This document shows positions 11,201-22,195 of a DNA stretch of 64,000 bases, piece after piece. Source of the stretch: Diadema setosum (lineage: Eukaryota > Echinodermata > Echinoidea > Diadematoida > Diadematidae); assembly GCF_964275005.1 (NCBI RefSeq), contig NC_092694.1, forward strand, positions 31,018,359 to 31,082,358, in the 5' to 3' direction. Positions within the stretch are counted from its first letter, which is position 1; each line of letters opens with the position of its first letter. A model generated the notes under the pieces. It was not told the origin of the DNA and ran no database searches. It saw only the letters and a list, made by a program, of their open reading frames with translations. The position numbers were made by a program, and so were the translations under genes.

Positions 11201-13431
11201 ATGAAGAATACATTACTGTTTTCTCTGTGAAGAATGCAGAAAATAATGTATATGAATTAGATAAATTAAGTTTAGATAAAGTTAAAAACTAATTGAGATA
11301 AGGAGATAAAAGAGACAGCCATGAATATTTTGGACAAACTTGAGAATCAATTGATTTAACATTTATGAAGTGAAAGTTTCAGCAAGAAGTAGAGATATAC
11401 CTAATGACAGACAAGCTATATGAAACATTACGACACATGCTCATTTATTGTAAGATCTATTCATTATCTGTAATAGCATGATCAAATCAAACAGTGCCAT
11501 TTTTTCATGTTATTCTATTAATTTCCATTCACTCAATATTCACTCTATAAAGGGACAGTAATCTAAACTGAGTACTTCTCTATGAAGTAACAAGTTATTC
11601 GCATAATTAGCACACAATCTATTATTAAACACACACACACATGTACCTGTGAAAGCACATGCACACCTACACAATTCACATGCACACAAACACTCCCAAT
11701 AAGTATGTACATGTAAATAGGTAAATACCCTACTACCACTAACCTTAAATCCCCAAATACCTGCCTCAAAATGTCTGTCATTTAATGAACTGATGATACA
11801 AGTATATCAAAACATGCATCGTTATTTGGGCCATTGTCTCGTTGTTTTTTTTACTAAAATTCTCAGTGTTCCTGGGATGTTCAATTCATTTTGATACCAT
11901 TTTTGTCAAGACTCCTGAAGAAGGTGTGGGACGCCGGAAATTTGAGTCAAATAAACATATAATTTATTAGCCAAAAATGCATAACCATTTTTTTTTTTTC
12001 AATTTCTTTGTGAAATAGTAACATATGAATGTTTATATTGATATATACATTAGTGCTTTCATGGAAGATCTTCAGATTATGAATATGAAGATCTTTCATG
12101 CAATACTTCTCTCTCCCTATCTCTTCAATCATACACTCTTTCTTGCTTTTGTGTGTGTGTGTGTGTGTGTGACAGGACACATAATTATTGTTTGAGTGAT
12201 CACCTGCTTAGTGTGATGCAAATGCGAGGACACAATTCTTATACATTATTACATGTATGACACTTGTCAAAAGTGTCCTTTGGTTTATCTCCAGTAAGAT
12301 GACACAGCCAGGGGAAATTTTGCAAAATAACAGTTCTAGAAGTCTCTTTCATTTCTTGCCTTTAATAAATGCCACTGTCAAATGATGCGGCTTCCAGAAT
12401 ATATACAAATTCTTTCATAGTCTCTGAAGCATATCAATGGCAGCTAATATGCAGAGATTACACAACTATGAGTGAATTCACAGTAAAGCATGGAAGTGCA
12501 TGCCATCTCTTTATACAAATCAAGAGACCATTTGACAAGCTTTACAGAACAAACAAAATAATAAGAAATATGTACATTCGAAAAATTATAATGTGCATAT
12601 TCCTTTTTTCCAGAGTAAACATCCCATGTAATATTGCACACTCTAGCACATCTTAGAAATAATTATTAATTTACCAACAAGCTCAGAATAAAATATCATA
12701 CTTCAAAGTTCAAATGATACTATGTCAGATGAGTCTGTACCACACATATTTGTAGTATAACATCATCAGCTTATGTGTTAGCTTTTTATCACTGTTCTGC
12801 GCATATGTGTGTGTGTGTGTGTGTATGTGTGTGAGCGTACGTGTGAGGGTGGGGCACAGTTCTGAATTTTTGCTCACAAACACAAAGTTCAAGTTCAAGT
12901 AATGCTTGTACTTGTCTCATACATCAGGTTCATTATGCCCTTTCAGACATTCTTTCTCCAAGTGTAATACAAGCTATGTTAATATAATACATATTTCTGT
13001 CAAACATGTGAACTCATAAATAAAAAAATAGAAGATGAAATAAGTTCATGTGTATGAGGTTAGATTACTGCTTGTCAGCTTCAGTGAGACACTGCTTTGC
13101 TCTGTGAAAGCAAGCAAGGTTTGTTGCAAAGGTATTTATGAACATCATTCATGTTACAGACAGTGCCACATCTGTAGAAGCACACATAGAAGTTGCTAAA
13201 ATTGATTGCAATCCCAACACTAGGTGTTCCGGGACAAGCAGTTTGCTACAAAAATATTCTTGCATACAAGATATCTGCAAAGTATATTCTCTTGTTCATC
13301 AACCATTAATAGAATCATACAGTAATAAGCCCCTCCCAAAGTACCACGCTTACATAAAGCAAACACATAGCTGTTTGTACATCTTTGAACTGGACCACAA
13401 ATTGCTGGACGTCCGGTGTAGAGTGACCAAT
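11201..13431. other. AT-rich non-coding; contains 3'UTR side of C8orf74-like gene
   Basis: No exon was recognised. Microsatellites lie near 11628-11640 (CA)n, 12151-12172 (GT)n and 12805-12832 (GT)n. The transcript of the C8orf74-like gene must end here on the minus strand, but its poly(A) site could not be chosen among several weak candidates. Confidence 0.4.
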
Positions 13432-13707
13432 CTAATCCCCTTTGGCCGACTTCTTGGACTTCTTTGACCGGGCAGAGTATGCCCCCTTGGCATCGGACCC
13501 CACTTTGCCGCTGGCCCGGCTCTTGGCGGACATCCTCGGGGGTGACTTGGTCCTAGGAGGGGGGCCCAGGTGCTCCGGGCGGGGCAGGGCGGTCTTCTCC
13601 AGGTAGAAGGCCAGGTCCTCATGGCGTTCCTCCACCCTGGTCTGAAGGAGTTTCTCTGTCTGGTTGGCGTGGTTATGGCTGGCATCCTCAATCAGCTTGG
13701 AAATTTG
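13432..13707 (-). CDS. C8orf74: C8orf74-like exon 5 (terminal)
   Basis: Begins after the acceptor CCCTCTGCAG and ends at a TAG (13434-13432). It encodes a short helical stretch (QISKLIEDASHNHANQTEK) and a Pro/Lys/Ser-rich basic tail. The opening aligns with human LICQAVHTQMELLQELL. GC content is much higher than the flanks, as expected for an exon. Confidence 0.85.
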   Translation of the reverse strand, partial: QISKLIEDASHNHANQTEKLLQTRVEERHEDLAFYLEKTALPRPEHLGPPPRTKSPPRMSAKSRASGKVGSDAKGAYSARSKKSKKSAKGD

Positions 13708-16700
13708 CTGCAGAGGGATGTCACACGGGCATTTACAAAGTTATTGCAACTGGCATAGCGAGGTGGCCTTCTAAGGTTACGTTGAGTGGAGCATTTGACA
13801 CTGTATGCTTTCTTTATTTTTGCATCTTCTGATGAATTACATGAAATATAAACCAGGAAAGCACACGGAGAGCACAGACCTCCGCCAAGCAGGTCATTTC
13901 CACCCAAACACACATCCTGAAAATCACCCCATTTCCCAAGATAAAGAAGCCTATTATATAAGTCATCAGCTTCCACCTGCATGGTGCGTCGCCTGAGCAG
14001 AGCATGAGCTTTAGTGCGCGTATGCAAAGCTCAAATACGCGCAGCTTGAACTCCCAAGTTCATTGACCCTATCTGCCAAAAGAAAAAAGAAAATCTTCAA
14101 AAATTCATTAAGATACCAGGATCACTACCAAAATTTGATCTGTTCTTCATGTCATCATCAACTTTTCCTGCAAGTTCCATCCAAATCCATTCACAACTTT
14201 TTGAGATATTGAGATACAGACGAGCAAATAAACAAACAAAACAACGGCGATGAAAACATAATCTCCTACCTTGGCAGAAGTAATAAGTTTGCAATGTAAT
14301 GTATTAATGTAAAGTTTAACCAAGACAAATTTACATGTATTGTTATGCAAAATGGTCAAATGAGTCACACCTACAGAATGACGGAGAGCTGGATCAATTG
14401 TTATCATGGACTGATTTTTATTGCACGTTCATGACATTCTTCATACTGCGTTCAATAATATGAAATTGATGACAAATCATGACATGTTCCTATGAAAACC
14501 AAACTGCAATGAGACAGCATACTATATACTATTGTTATATAATCATATGATCGCATCACCCCTGTCATCAACAATCTACACTGGCTGTTAATCCCACAAC
14601 AAATTACGTTCAAGATCCTTAAAACACCTGCAACATCATCCATAACCATTCACCCTTATATCTAACTGACCTGATCTAATCAAAACCCAGACCGGCTGCA
14701 CGCATTGACATCGGATCATCATCTACAACTCAGCTCAAACTTGGTCCTCGCACCCACAACCGTTATGGTGACCGCGCTTTCTCCGTTTGTGCCCCCCTTC
14801 TTTGGAACAACCTCCCTACTCATATTCAGTCCTCCAGGCACCTCCACTGACATTTTCAAAAAGAAACTTAAAGCCCATTTATTTCTAGGACAGAACTGAT
14901 GATTATGTATAGTTGATTGTTCGTATTTGAAGCAAATTTATATGTTTATTTTATTTGTTTGTTTTGATAATTTTAAAGCACTTCAAAACACTGCATTAAG
15001 CGTTATATGAATATTTCATGTCATTGTTATTATTATTATTATTATTACTATCATAATTATTCTTTTGATGATGATGATGATTATTATTATTATCATTATT
15101 ATCATTATTATATTTATCATTATTATTATTGTTATCATTATTATTACCTCCCTGCTGAGAAGCAGTGCCTGCTCCTTGAGCTCACTGAAGGGTGAGTTAC
15201 CCCCCTCCATCTCCTTGAGGATGCCTTCTTCCTGAGACTTGAGGGTCTCCTTTCTACTCATCTCCTCCCCTTCAATCTCCTCCAGGCGGCGCTCGTACTC
15301 CCAGGTGTTGAACGACTTCCCCTCCTACAGATGTCAAAAATTGTTACGACAGAAACAAGCATGGATATTTATAAATAATCAACAGTGGCAGTGGAAGAAA
15401 AATAAAAATGTTCAGGCTAAATATTGGTTTGGAGTATTAAAGACAGAAGGTACCAACCCAACAAGCCCTCTCCTCCCTGCCTCATCCCCCCCCCCCCAAA
15501 AAAAAAAACAACAACAACAACAACAACAACAAACAAACAAACAAGCAAACAAACAACAAAACAAAACAAAAAAACAATTATTCAAAGAAACAAACAGAAT
15601 ATTTCTAAAATGTCATATCCAAACATCATGAGCAAGGAGTTAATTCTGGGGCCCATTTCATAAAACTTGTTATCAGTGACAACTGCCACACTTCTATGAC
15701 AAATTTGCTCTCAGCCAATCAGATGCAAGGATTTCAGTAGCTTGTCACATGTATGACAACTTGTCACTGATGACAAGTTTTATGAAATGGGCCCCTGGTC
15801 TAGATTCAGACAGCACAAATGGGTCTTTATAGCAATGAAGTTACTGGTAATGTTCGGATCTATTCTGAAAGTTTTTTGTTTGTTTTTTTTTGTTTTTTTC
15901 ATCTGGTCTTGCTCCACATTTATGCAGAATTGCAAGTGAGAATGTATCTTGACAGTCCAAAGTGGACTTTTGCCTTATCACATTTTCGACACGTGAGTAA
16001 CCATTATTCAATTTACATGTTATTTACACTATATATGCATGATCTGCACACATCCCTACATGATCACTGATTTGATAGTGGTATTCCTAAAGAAACATAC
16101 ATGCAGCAATAGCTAAAACTTGTCACGGGCTCTCATGTTGCATAATCACTGCAAGCACGAAACTCACATCTAATGGGAAGGGCACTGGCAGTTGCATCAC
16201 AACAAGATGCTGGCGTACAGTCAGGGACTCCCTCTCCGTGGTAAAGACAACCTGGTACAAATGGTAGTGGGCTAAATATGTCTCAAATAAGTGGCTGGTG
16301 AAGAGTCTAAGGTTGCTCTCACTCATCTGCCCATCTGAGAGAAACTTCTGGGAGAGTTCACGGTAAATCCTAACCGCGGATGACAGTGGCTGCCCTGCAT
16401 AGCAAGGAGAGAAATTGAGACACGAAAAAACGAACATTTAACTTTAAAATAAAACAATTATATGTAAATTCAGAGGGGAATGAAACCCAAATATATGCAG
16501 TAATATTATTAGAATACATCAGTAAACGTTTTAGGAAATCAGATAATCTGCTCAGAAGTTATGAATCTTCAAAGTTTTGGTGCCACCATCACTGGATGAG
16601 AAGACTACTACAGATCATGATGCCACATGATGGAAAACAATATGCAGAAAAATTATAAAGAAAATTTTAAACAAAATTTCACTTTTTATGAAACGTGTGC

Positions 16701-19700
16701 AATCCCTCTGCTTATTACTATGCTAAACATGTACATGTAATACTGTAAATGTTGATATTTTTCGTGTGATTAATTTCTTGCAGTGAGCAGCTCAAAAACA
16801 TATTCGTGGGTTGCTGAATTCGCGCTGCCCAATTTTCAACCCATTTACAATGTGCAGAGAAAATTGTGAAGATATTTTTGCGGGTTTTAGAAAATTACGC
16901 TAGCCAGAAGTAGTGAGATTAGCAAAAATTAATGTACCGCGGAATTTCTGCATTTAAAGTATAATGTAATATGTTGAGGGTCAATATTATTCCCTGCGCT
17001 TTCCAAGAGAGGCAAGTCAGGTGCTCTTTCGTGGTTCTAGAAAAGTGAAAACATGTTGATTTTTCTTTGGAGTTTCTTCATATTGTTTTCCATTGTGTGA
17101 TGTCATGTGCTACAGTAGTCTTCTCATCCAGCGATGGCCGCACCAAAATTGTTAAATTTCACAATTTTTGAATGGATTGCCCAAATTTTCTCAAACTTTC
17201 ACCGGCATGTTCTAATAACATTGCTGCATTCACTCAATCCGCATATGTACATTTGAGTTTTATTCACCTGTAAATCATGATGATAATGCTACTATTGAAA
17301 GATGAGTAAAATTGCTGATTGGAACATTTTGCCAGGTTTAACTTACCAACTGTTCCTTGATGGAACTCCGCAGCCATCCTCAGCACACTGCAAACCTGGG
17401 GCCAGGGAAACCCCTTTTGCACCCCATACATCAGACTCTCATAGAGGAAGTCTAGCAAGATGGATTCCCTCATCTGGGCGTCTTCATCAAAGCCAATCAT
17501 CTCCCAGCCCAGGAGCTCTCCCAGCTTGGACCGTCCATCAGCTCTCTGCAACAGTCAACGCACCATACCACCATTGGATACAGAGGATAGCCTGGGAAGA
17601 TCTAGAACTCTAGATGACCTTCAACAAAGTGTGAATCCCTACGGAACAAAGTTGCATAGCAACTAGACATCACACTTTGTACACATTTTCTATTCTTAAG
17701 AAAAAAATAGGGTCTAATGAATAAAAAAAAAAAAAAAAATCACATTTGTTGTGTATATTCCACTTAAGCTGGATAAACATGTATTTTTGTTGTTGTTGTT
17801 GTGAAATAAAAACTGATATATGAGAATAGATTTCCAATGAACTAAAATTGTTTCTGATAGTGCAGAATATGATACAACTCTAGTGTCTACAAACATAATA
17901 GAATAATAACTTGATACTTGATGAAGTATAAGAGCCTAATCCCTTTTGCAGCTCACACGGGAAGCTACTGAACCTACTTCTGGGAGGATAGGTGAAGTGA
18001 ACCCTAAACTAGAAATCATTGTAACTGGGTCTCGATCTAGTTCTAGTAGTGCTTCTCCTAGAAACCCTTGTTATACAAGAACAGGATCTACTTGTAATTA
18101 GATATCAAGCTTGATGGCCAACTTATTATAAACATTGTAGACAATGTTAATACAAAATAAAAGAACTCGAATCTACAAAGTTATATCTAGATTAGTACAA
18201 TATATTGTCTGTTGAGAATGATAATTGGGCGTTAAGTTGCCACTAAACCCATAGTGTTCAAGACCACTTAACGCCCTTCTCATTCTCAAGAGACATGCAG
18301 AACGAGAGTCTGGTTTCTAGACCTATCGTGTCTAGATTCTAGACCTAGATTGCATTGTGTAGATCTACGCCTAGATGATGTTGTTAGATCCATCTCTAAT
18401 ATCTTCTAGACTGTAAGCTGTTGTTACAGATCTTGATGGTCTACTCTTCTGGAACTTATTTAATCAGTTTAAAAAAAATAATTGTGCATCTACTGTACTG
18501 GTCTAAAAATCCTAGACCTCTAGATCTAGAAAACCCATCATTGCTGTATAACTCTTAAGAAGGCTACAAGTACAACATTCAACAATTTGTGATAGTATTT
18601 AGAATTAGCAAGACTTAGCTAAAGCTAGATCTAAACATATAGATCTAGTCTCAGTAGTATGGTTGGGTGTCCAACACATCAACACCCTATTGTTTTTTTA
18701 ATCGATAGAAACTTAAGATATCTCACAATTTGCCCGAAATTTTACCCACATGTCAAGAAAATTCTCTGAATTCACAAGCGCGCATTAAAAATGTGATTTG
18801 CAGTACACACTCCAAGATAACTGCTTTGAACACATGGGATTTGACGCATTCGGTTTCAACATAGTTTTGAAACCAACACCCCACCCTCCATTGACAGTAG
18901 ATGTGAAATACACGTAATGCTTTTCCAATACATGTGCATTTTATAATCGACAGTATCATTGTTTTGCTTAAAATTGATCTTGTTTATAATCATCTGGCTT
19001 TTCAGTAATATTTGGACATCTTTACATCCCCAAAGGAAATGCAAAATCACTGCGCGTAGTCTCGTCCTGTAGTGTATGCGCATTGCAGCAATTGCCCGGG
19101 TGTCGGTTTCAATGTAAATAGTAAATTTACAGTACAGTGTTGATGTGTTGGACACCTAGACCCTATGACTACAGGTCTAGAGTAGTATACTTGGGTCACC
19201 CGCACCTCGCCATAGTTAATGTTTATGCATATTTGAATCAGATTTCATCACTGAAATTCTATGAAATCCCATATACAGGAAAAATGCTGAAGATTCCAGT
19301 GGAATCACAAGTTCACCGATCATTACCGGAAATTTGCAGCTATTGTCCTCAAACGCCAATGATGCGGAATAGTTGCGCACTAAGGAAGGGGCCCGGAACC
19401 AACTCCCACCCGCGCTCCCATAGACAAAGCACGTAAAAGATGCGTGCGGGTGACCGTGTTGACACTTTAGCACGTTAATTACTGATATAAATTTCAAACT
19501 TTCGCGAAAAACTGCTCGTTTTTCACCACAGTTTGCTTGTTTATGGTAACCCTACTAGAAACTTAGTCTAGTACTATCAAGTTTTTAAAGGGATACTGAA
19601 CACAGTTTTGGGCATAAATTTTGATTCAGTGCGCTTGTAACAAAATTAAACAGGGTGGCGGTATTCGGGCCCCTGGCGAGGTGCGGGTACCTCACGTAGT

Positions 19701-20441
19701 AGACCCTTCTACTAGTTTCTATATTAGATCTAATAGAACGTTCTAGACCCTACACTAATGACTAATGCCATGAGACACCTAACACTACCTACAGTTAGGT
19801 GGTTCTAGAAAGGTTTCTAGACTTGTTCTAGATCTAGACGGTTAGGCCTAGACCTCCTTCATAGTTAGACCTAATGTTAGATCTAATGCGGAGTAACAGT
19901 TTAAACTTACTAGTAGCTGACTTATTACTTAAAATTCATATCTAACTTCGAACGAGAAGTGAATACATTCCCAATGTCCACTGTCCGCAGACGACAAAAA
20001 TCCAAATCAAAAAAGTGGTTGAATGAAAGTGCATGAATGATAAAATGGAAAAAAAAGAGCGGAATTTGCACGGCAAGTAACGTTATATAGGCAAAAGACT
20101 AGGTTTAGGTGCGAAATAGGTTTCTACAATAATACCGTCGTCTCATATTTATAAATAGGGGCTTCTAAACGAAATTCAGTGCGTTTCGACCAAACCAACA
20201 TTATATTGCACATGTGGGACTAACACCGAAAGGAAGTGGTTTGGTCTTGCACTAGAATCAGTCTGCTACTCTATTGAGCTTGGTCAAAGAAGGAACATGT
20301 TTAGTAATAAGCTCCCAATATTTCCGTCATATCAATGCCACAATGTATCAAATATATCCCCCCTGTTCCGCTCACCTGTAAATTTGCTACAGTCTTTGCG
20401 TTTTCAACACTGATGCCCGAAGCCATCCTGCCCATAGCCAT
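13432..20441 (-). CDS. C8orf74: C8orf74 homologue, complete five-exon coding gene
   Basis: Five exons on the minus strand join without a frame break: 20441-20376, 17545-17347, 16394-16168, 15324-15148 and 13707-13432. They give 945 coding bases, or 314 residues; the human protein is about 294. Recognition rests on remembered similarity along the length. Exon 2 has LLGWEMIGFDED then ESILLDFLYESLMYGVQKGF against human LLNWEEFDEQ and SILLDTLYESIIFAVGKGF. Exon 3 has AHYHLYQVVF against RHYKLYQYVL. The tail ends in a Lys/Ser-rich SKKSKKSAKGD, as the human tail is KKAKARK-rich. The molecular function is not established; the human gene is reported mainly from testis. All donors are GT and all acceptors AG, with phases 0, 1, 0, 0. 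About 26 residues of the human protein between exons 4 and 5 have no counterpart, so a small exon may have been missed. Intron 1 holds two MITEs, and a third lies just upstream. Confidence 0.88.
13860..14290 (+). mobile_element. Pearl/HINE-like element in intron 4 of the C8orf74-like gene
   Basis: Opens near GACCTCCGCCAAG and closes near CCTACCTTGGCAGAAG, imperfect inverted ends. Just before the right end is an A/C-rich tetranucleotide tract (CAAATAAACAAACAAAACAAC, about 14223-14243). The layout of capped ends plus a tetranucleotide tract near the 3' end is that of Helentron-associated (HINE/Pearl) elements. No coding capacity. Confidence 0.5.
14540..15015 (+). mobile_element. 3' fragment of an L2/CR1-like LINE
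   Basis: The translation gives LHWLLIPQQITFKILK near 14577-14625, NRYGDRAFSVCAP near 14758-14796 and the NNLP block after it. These are the standard C-terminal signatures of L2/CR1-type reverse transcriptase ORFs. It then ends ILGQN before a tail that runs into an (ATT)n microsatellite, the expected LINE 3' end. One or two frame changes are present, so this is a dead 5'-truncated copy. Confidence 0.75.
15020..15147. repeat. (ATT)n/(ATG)n microsatellite abutting a splice donor
   Basis: An AT-rich trinucleotide tract forms the tail of the LINE fragment. On the minus strand its edge reads GTAATAATAATG directly after exon 4 of the C8orf74-like gene, so the donor lies inside the tract. Confidence 0.9.
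15148..15324 (-). CDS. C8orf74: C8orf74-like exon 4
   Basis: 177 bases, exactly 59 codons, phase 0 at both ends. The acceptor is TTGACATCTGTAG and the donor GTAATAAT. It encodes a charged, probably coiled-coil segment (TWEYERRLEEIEGEEMSRKE and on), matching the position of human DLWIHEQQVATLTEAEAQKR. Confidence 0.85.
15485..15575. repeat. Poly-C, poly-A, (AAC)n and (CAAA)n tract
   Basis: Simple-sequence chain within intron 3 of the C8orf74-like gene. Confidence 0.95.
15649..15796. mobile_element. Short fold-back MITE, about 148 bp
   Basis: Left arm GGGGCCCATTTCATAAAACT and right arm AGTTTTATGAAATGGGCCCC are perfect inverse matches. Further pairing continues inward (TTGTTATCAGTGACAA against TTGTCACTGATGACAA). 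Related hairpin elements sit at 47033-47198 and 51426-51586. Confidence 0.9.
16168..16394 (-). CDS. C8orf74: C8orf74-like exon 3
   Basis: 227 bases after the acceptor TTGCTATGCAG, ending at the donor GTGAGTTT. It enters with two bases of a split Gly codon (G from exon 2) and leaves in phase 0 after PFPLD. Most conserved part: FETYLAHYHLYQVVFTTERE. Confidence 0.9.
16440..17270. mobile_element. Diverged TTAA-class fold-back MITE
   Basis: Both arms of the 9326-9876 family are recognisable: AGAAGTTATGAATCTTCAAAG near 16554 and the reversed ACAATTTTTGAATGG near 17158, then CATTCACTCAATCC near 17228. The ends have decayed, so exact limits and the duplicated TTAA are unclear. It fills the intron between exons 3 and 2 of the C8orf74-like gene. 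Confidence 0.6.
17347..17545 (-). CDS. C8orf74: C8orf74-like exon 2
   Basis: 199 bases, acceptor GACTGTTGCAG, donor GTAAGTTA, phase 0 in and phase 1 out. It is the most conserved exon, carrying LLGWEMIGFDED, ESILLDFLYESLMYGVQKGF and the GFPW motif also seen in the human protein. Confidence 0.92.
17546..18665. other. Intron 1 segment rich in TCTAGA/CTAGATC; small inverted repeat
   Basis: No exon seen. The word TCTAGA occurs about six times between roughly 18318 and 18530, far above chance. An inverted repeat pairs 18211-18238 with 18264-18290 (GTTGAGAATG...GGGCGTTAAGT against ACTTAACGCCC...CATTCTCAAG), a possible remnant hairpin element. Confidence 0.5.
18666..19156. mobile_element. MITE with 20-bp perfect inverted ends, 491 bp
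   Basis: Left end GGTGTCCAACACATCAACAC, right end its exact reverse complement. Similarity with a second copy at 63326-63600 starts about 12 bases further out (AGTATGGTTGGGTGT), so the true ends may lie near 18655 and 19168. No coding capacity. It lies in intron 1 of the C8orf74-like gene. Confidence 0.85.
19193..19693. mobile_element. MITE with ends GGTCACCCGCACCTCGCC, about 500 bp
   Basis: Left GGTCACCCGCACCTCGCC and right GGCGAGGTGCGGGTACC are near-perfect inverse matches. A 180-bp piece of the same family lies at 58728-58905 in the opposite sense. It shares the block on GTGGTGAAAA...GAACAGTTTTTGCG and the phrase GGGGCCCGAATACCGTCACC. Non-coding; superfamily not assignable. Confidence 0.75.
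19720..20375. other. Intron 1 proximal part, no exon seen
   Basis: A second CTAGA-rich patch lies at about 19720-19890. The rest is AT-rich sequence up to the donor of exon 1 (GTGAGCGG). Confidence 0.4.
20376..20441 (-). CDS. C8orf74: C8orf74-like exon 1 (start)
   Basis: 22 codons reading MAMGRMASGIS then VENAKTVANLQ, donor GTGAGCGG, phase 0. The first ATG (20441) follows an in-frame TAG five codons upstream and has G at -3 and G at +4, so it is preferred over the two nearby ATGs at codons 3 and 6. The junction VANLQ-RADGRSKLGELL aligns with human VFQLQRPQGRERLRRLL. Confidence 0.85.
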
Positions 20442-20562
20442 CTCGTACAGGTAGTTCTAGATGAACTGTTGCTACGCAACTACTTACGACGCGACGTATA
20501 CTAACGTACGTACGTCGTAGATCTCATTGCGTCCTCAATCGGTAGAAAGCTCCCTAAAAAGG

Positions 20563-21358
20563 TTAAGGCCCGGTCCCACTGCACTTACGGATGCAAAGAG
20601 GATGTAAAGCGTACAAAAAATCTTGCCATCCATTGGAAAACGCTACGAATCCGCTGTGTACCCATCGCATACGTGTTTCATCCGCTCTATCCATCGAGCA
20701 TCCGTCCACTGTGATTTCATCCGCGCAAAAAGTTTTAAGCTGCTTAAAACTTTTAGAACGGATGAACTTTCCGCTGTGTACGATGTAAATCCGCGACATA
20801 CGAGCAACAAACGTTGTATGTCCGTGCGGCATCCCTTAAACGTCCGCTGCATCCTCTCTGCATCCTCTGGGCATCCTCGCAACTCACATCCGCTGCAGCT
20901 TAAAACGGAAAGAGGGAGGAAAGATATGGTACGTGGAACGTCTTTACATCGTTAATAGCACGTTAATAGAAAGGATGTAAGCGTATGCATCTCGTATATA
21001 AAGCATTTCGAAAGCATCCCCTCTACATCCGCTCTGCATCCGCTCTGCATCCACTCTGCATCCGCTTTTTCTGCTATGCGTCCGTTTCGCAATTATCTCC
21101 GGTAACCCCTTCGGAGCTGTCATCCCCTTCCATCCGCTTTCATCGGCTAGGCTTCCGATGAACATTCGTTTAGGTAACATCCCCGCTACATACTTCCCAC
21201 GTCCGTTCTATTTCCGTTCTGTTACCGCCAATTTTCGCCAATTTTGTCAATTTCTGGAGCGGATGTAAGCGGATGAAGCCATCCCCGAAATTTTGCTCGT
21301 CCGCTGTGTCCTTTCTGCATACGCTTTGTGTCCGTCGGCCAGTGGGACCGGGCCTTTA
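20563..21358. mobile_element. MITE with ends AAGGCCCGGTCCCACTG, about 796 bp
   Basis: Left AAGGCCCGGTCCCACTG and right CAGTGGGACCGGGCCTTT are inverse matches. The interior is unusually rich in GCATCC and CATCCG words (for example 21010-21065), which looks like slipped short repeats. It sits about 120 bases upstream of the start codon of the C8orf74-like gene, so it must overlap or border its promoter. Non-coding. Confidence 0.85.
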
Positions 21359-21769
21359 CAGTGCATGCAGCTAGTGGTACGTACATTCAGCTGCTGTGCT
21401 ATATGGTCGTTGAGGAGCCGGGAAATGTGCGAACGCCGGGAAAAGTGCAATAGTTCAATTTTGCAGGGAAATGTGCAAATCATTACCTCACCGATATTAT
21501 GTATAAAGATGGTTTATAAAACTCTTTATCAAAACTGCGCATGAACCTTCACCATTTGCATTTTCTGGATAAAATCCTTGACAGATTTTCACCAAACTTG
21601 GAAGGTAGCACCACTATGGTGATAAGATCTCACTTTGTAACTATGGTTGAAAAAAAAAAATATATTTTCTATAAAAAAAAAAAAATATTATAGATAGGGC
21701 TAGGTTGGTGCTATAAAGACATTGATGACTGTAGTTTGAAATTTCAAATTGAGATGATATCAGTTGCCC

Positions 21770-22195
21770 TTCAGAACGATACCTTCTAAGACGAATGGAA
21801 ATCTGTCAAGGTGTTTTTCAAACAGTCAAAATGAATTCCACAATAATTCATTTGTCATGAAAATTACACATTTTATCAACTTGATACATGCTCTCCGAAA
21901 GCGGTTAGTCATGTGCTCTTTAATTATGCTTGAAGTGATTTTTTTTTTTTTTTTTTTTTGGGGGGGGGGGGTTCCCTTTATACTTTCTTTAGGCCTATGT
22001 TGAAAAACATGACGTCATATCCTTTAGTAGTCTCATCATACAGTGGTTCCAACACAAAAACTTTAAAAATTCATAATTTTTGCATTGATTGTCTGATTTT
22101 CCTCAATCTTTCACTGATGTGTACTACTAAGGTTGCTGCTATCACTCAATCCCCACTTCTCTTTGGGTTACGGTTTCCTTTAAAATTAAAATAAC
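21770..22195. mobile_element. Partial TTAA-class fold-back MITE
   Basis: The right arm is clear (AAAAATTCATAATTTTTGCAT near 22068, then CACTCAATCC, ending TTTCCTTTAA at 22183). The left arm is eroded or missing. A poly-T/poly-G run lies inside (about 21939-21970). Confidence 0.6.
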
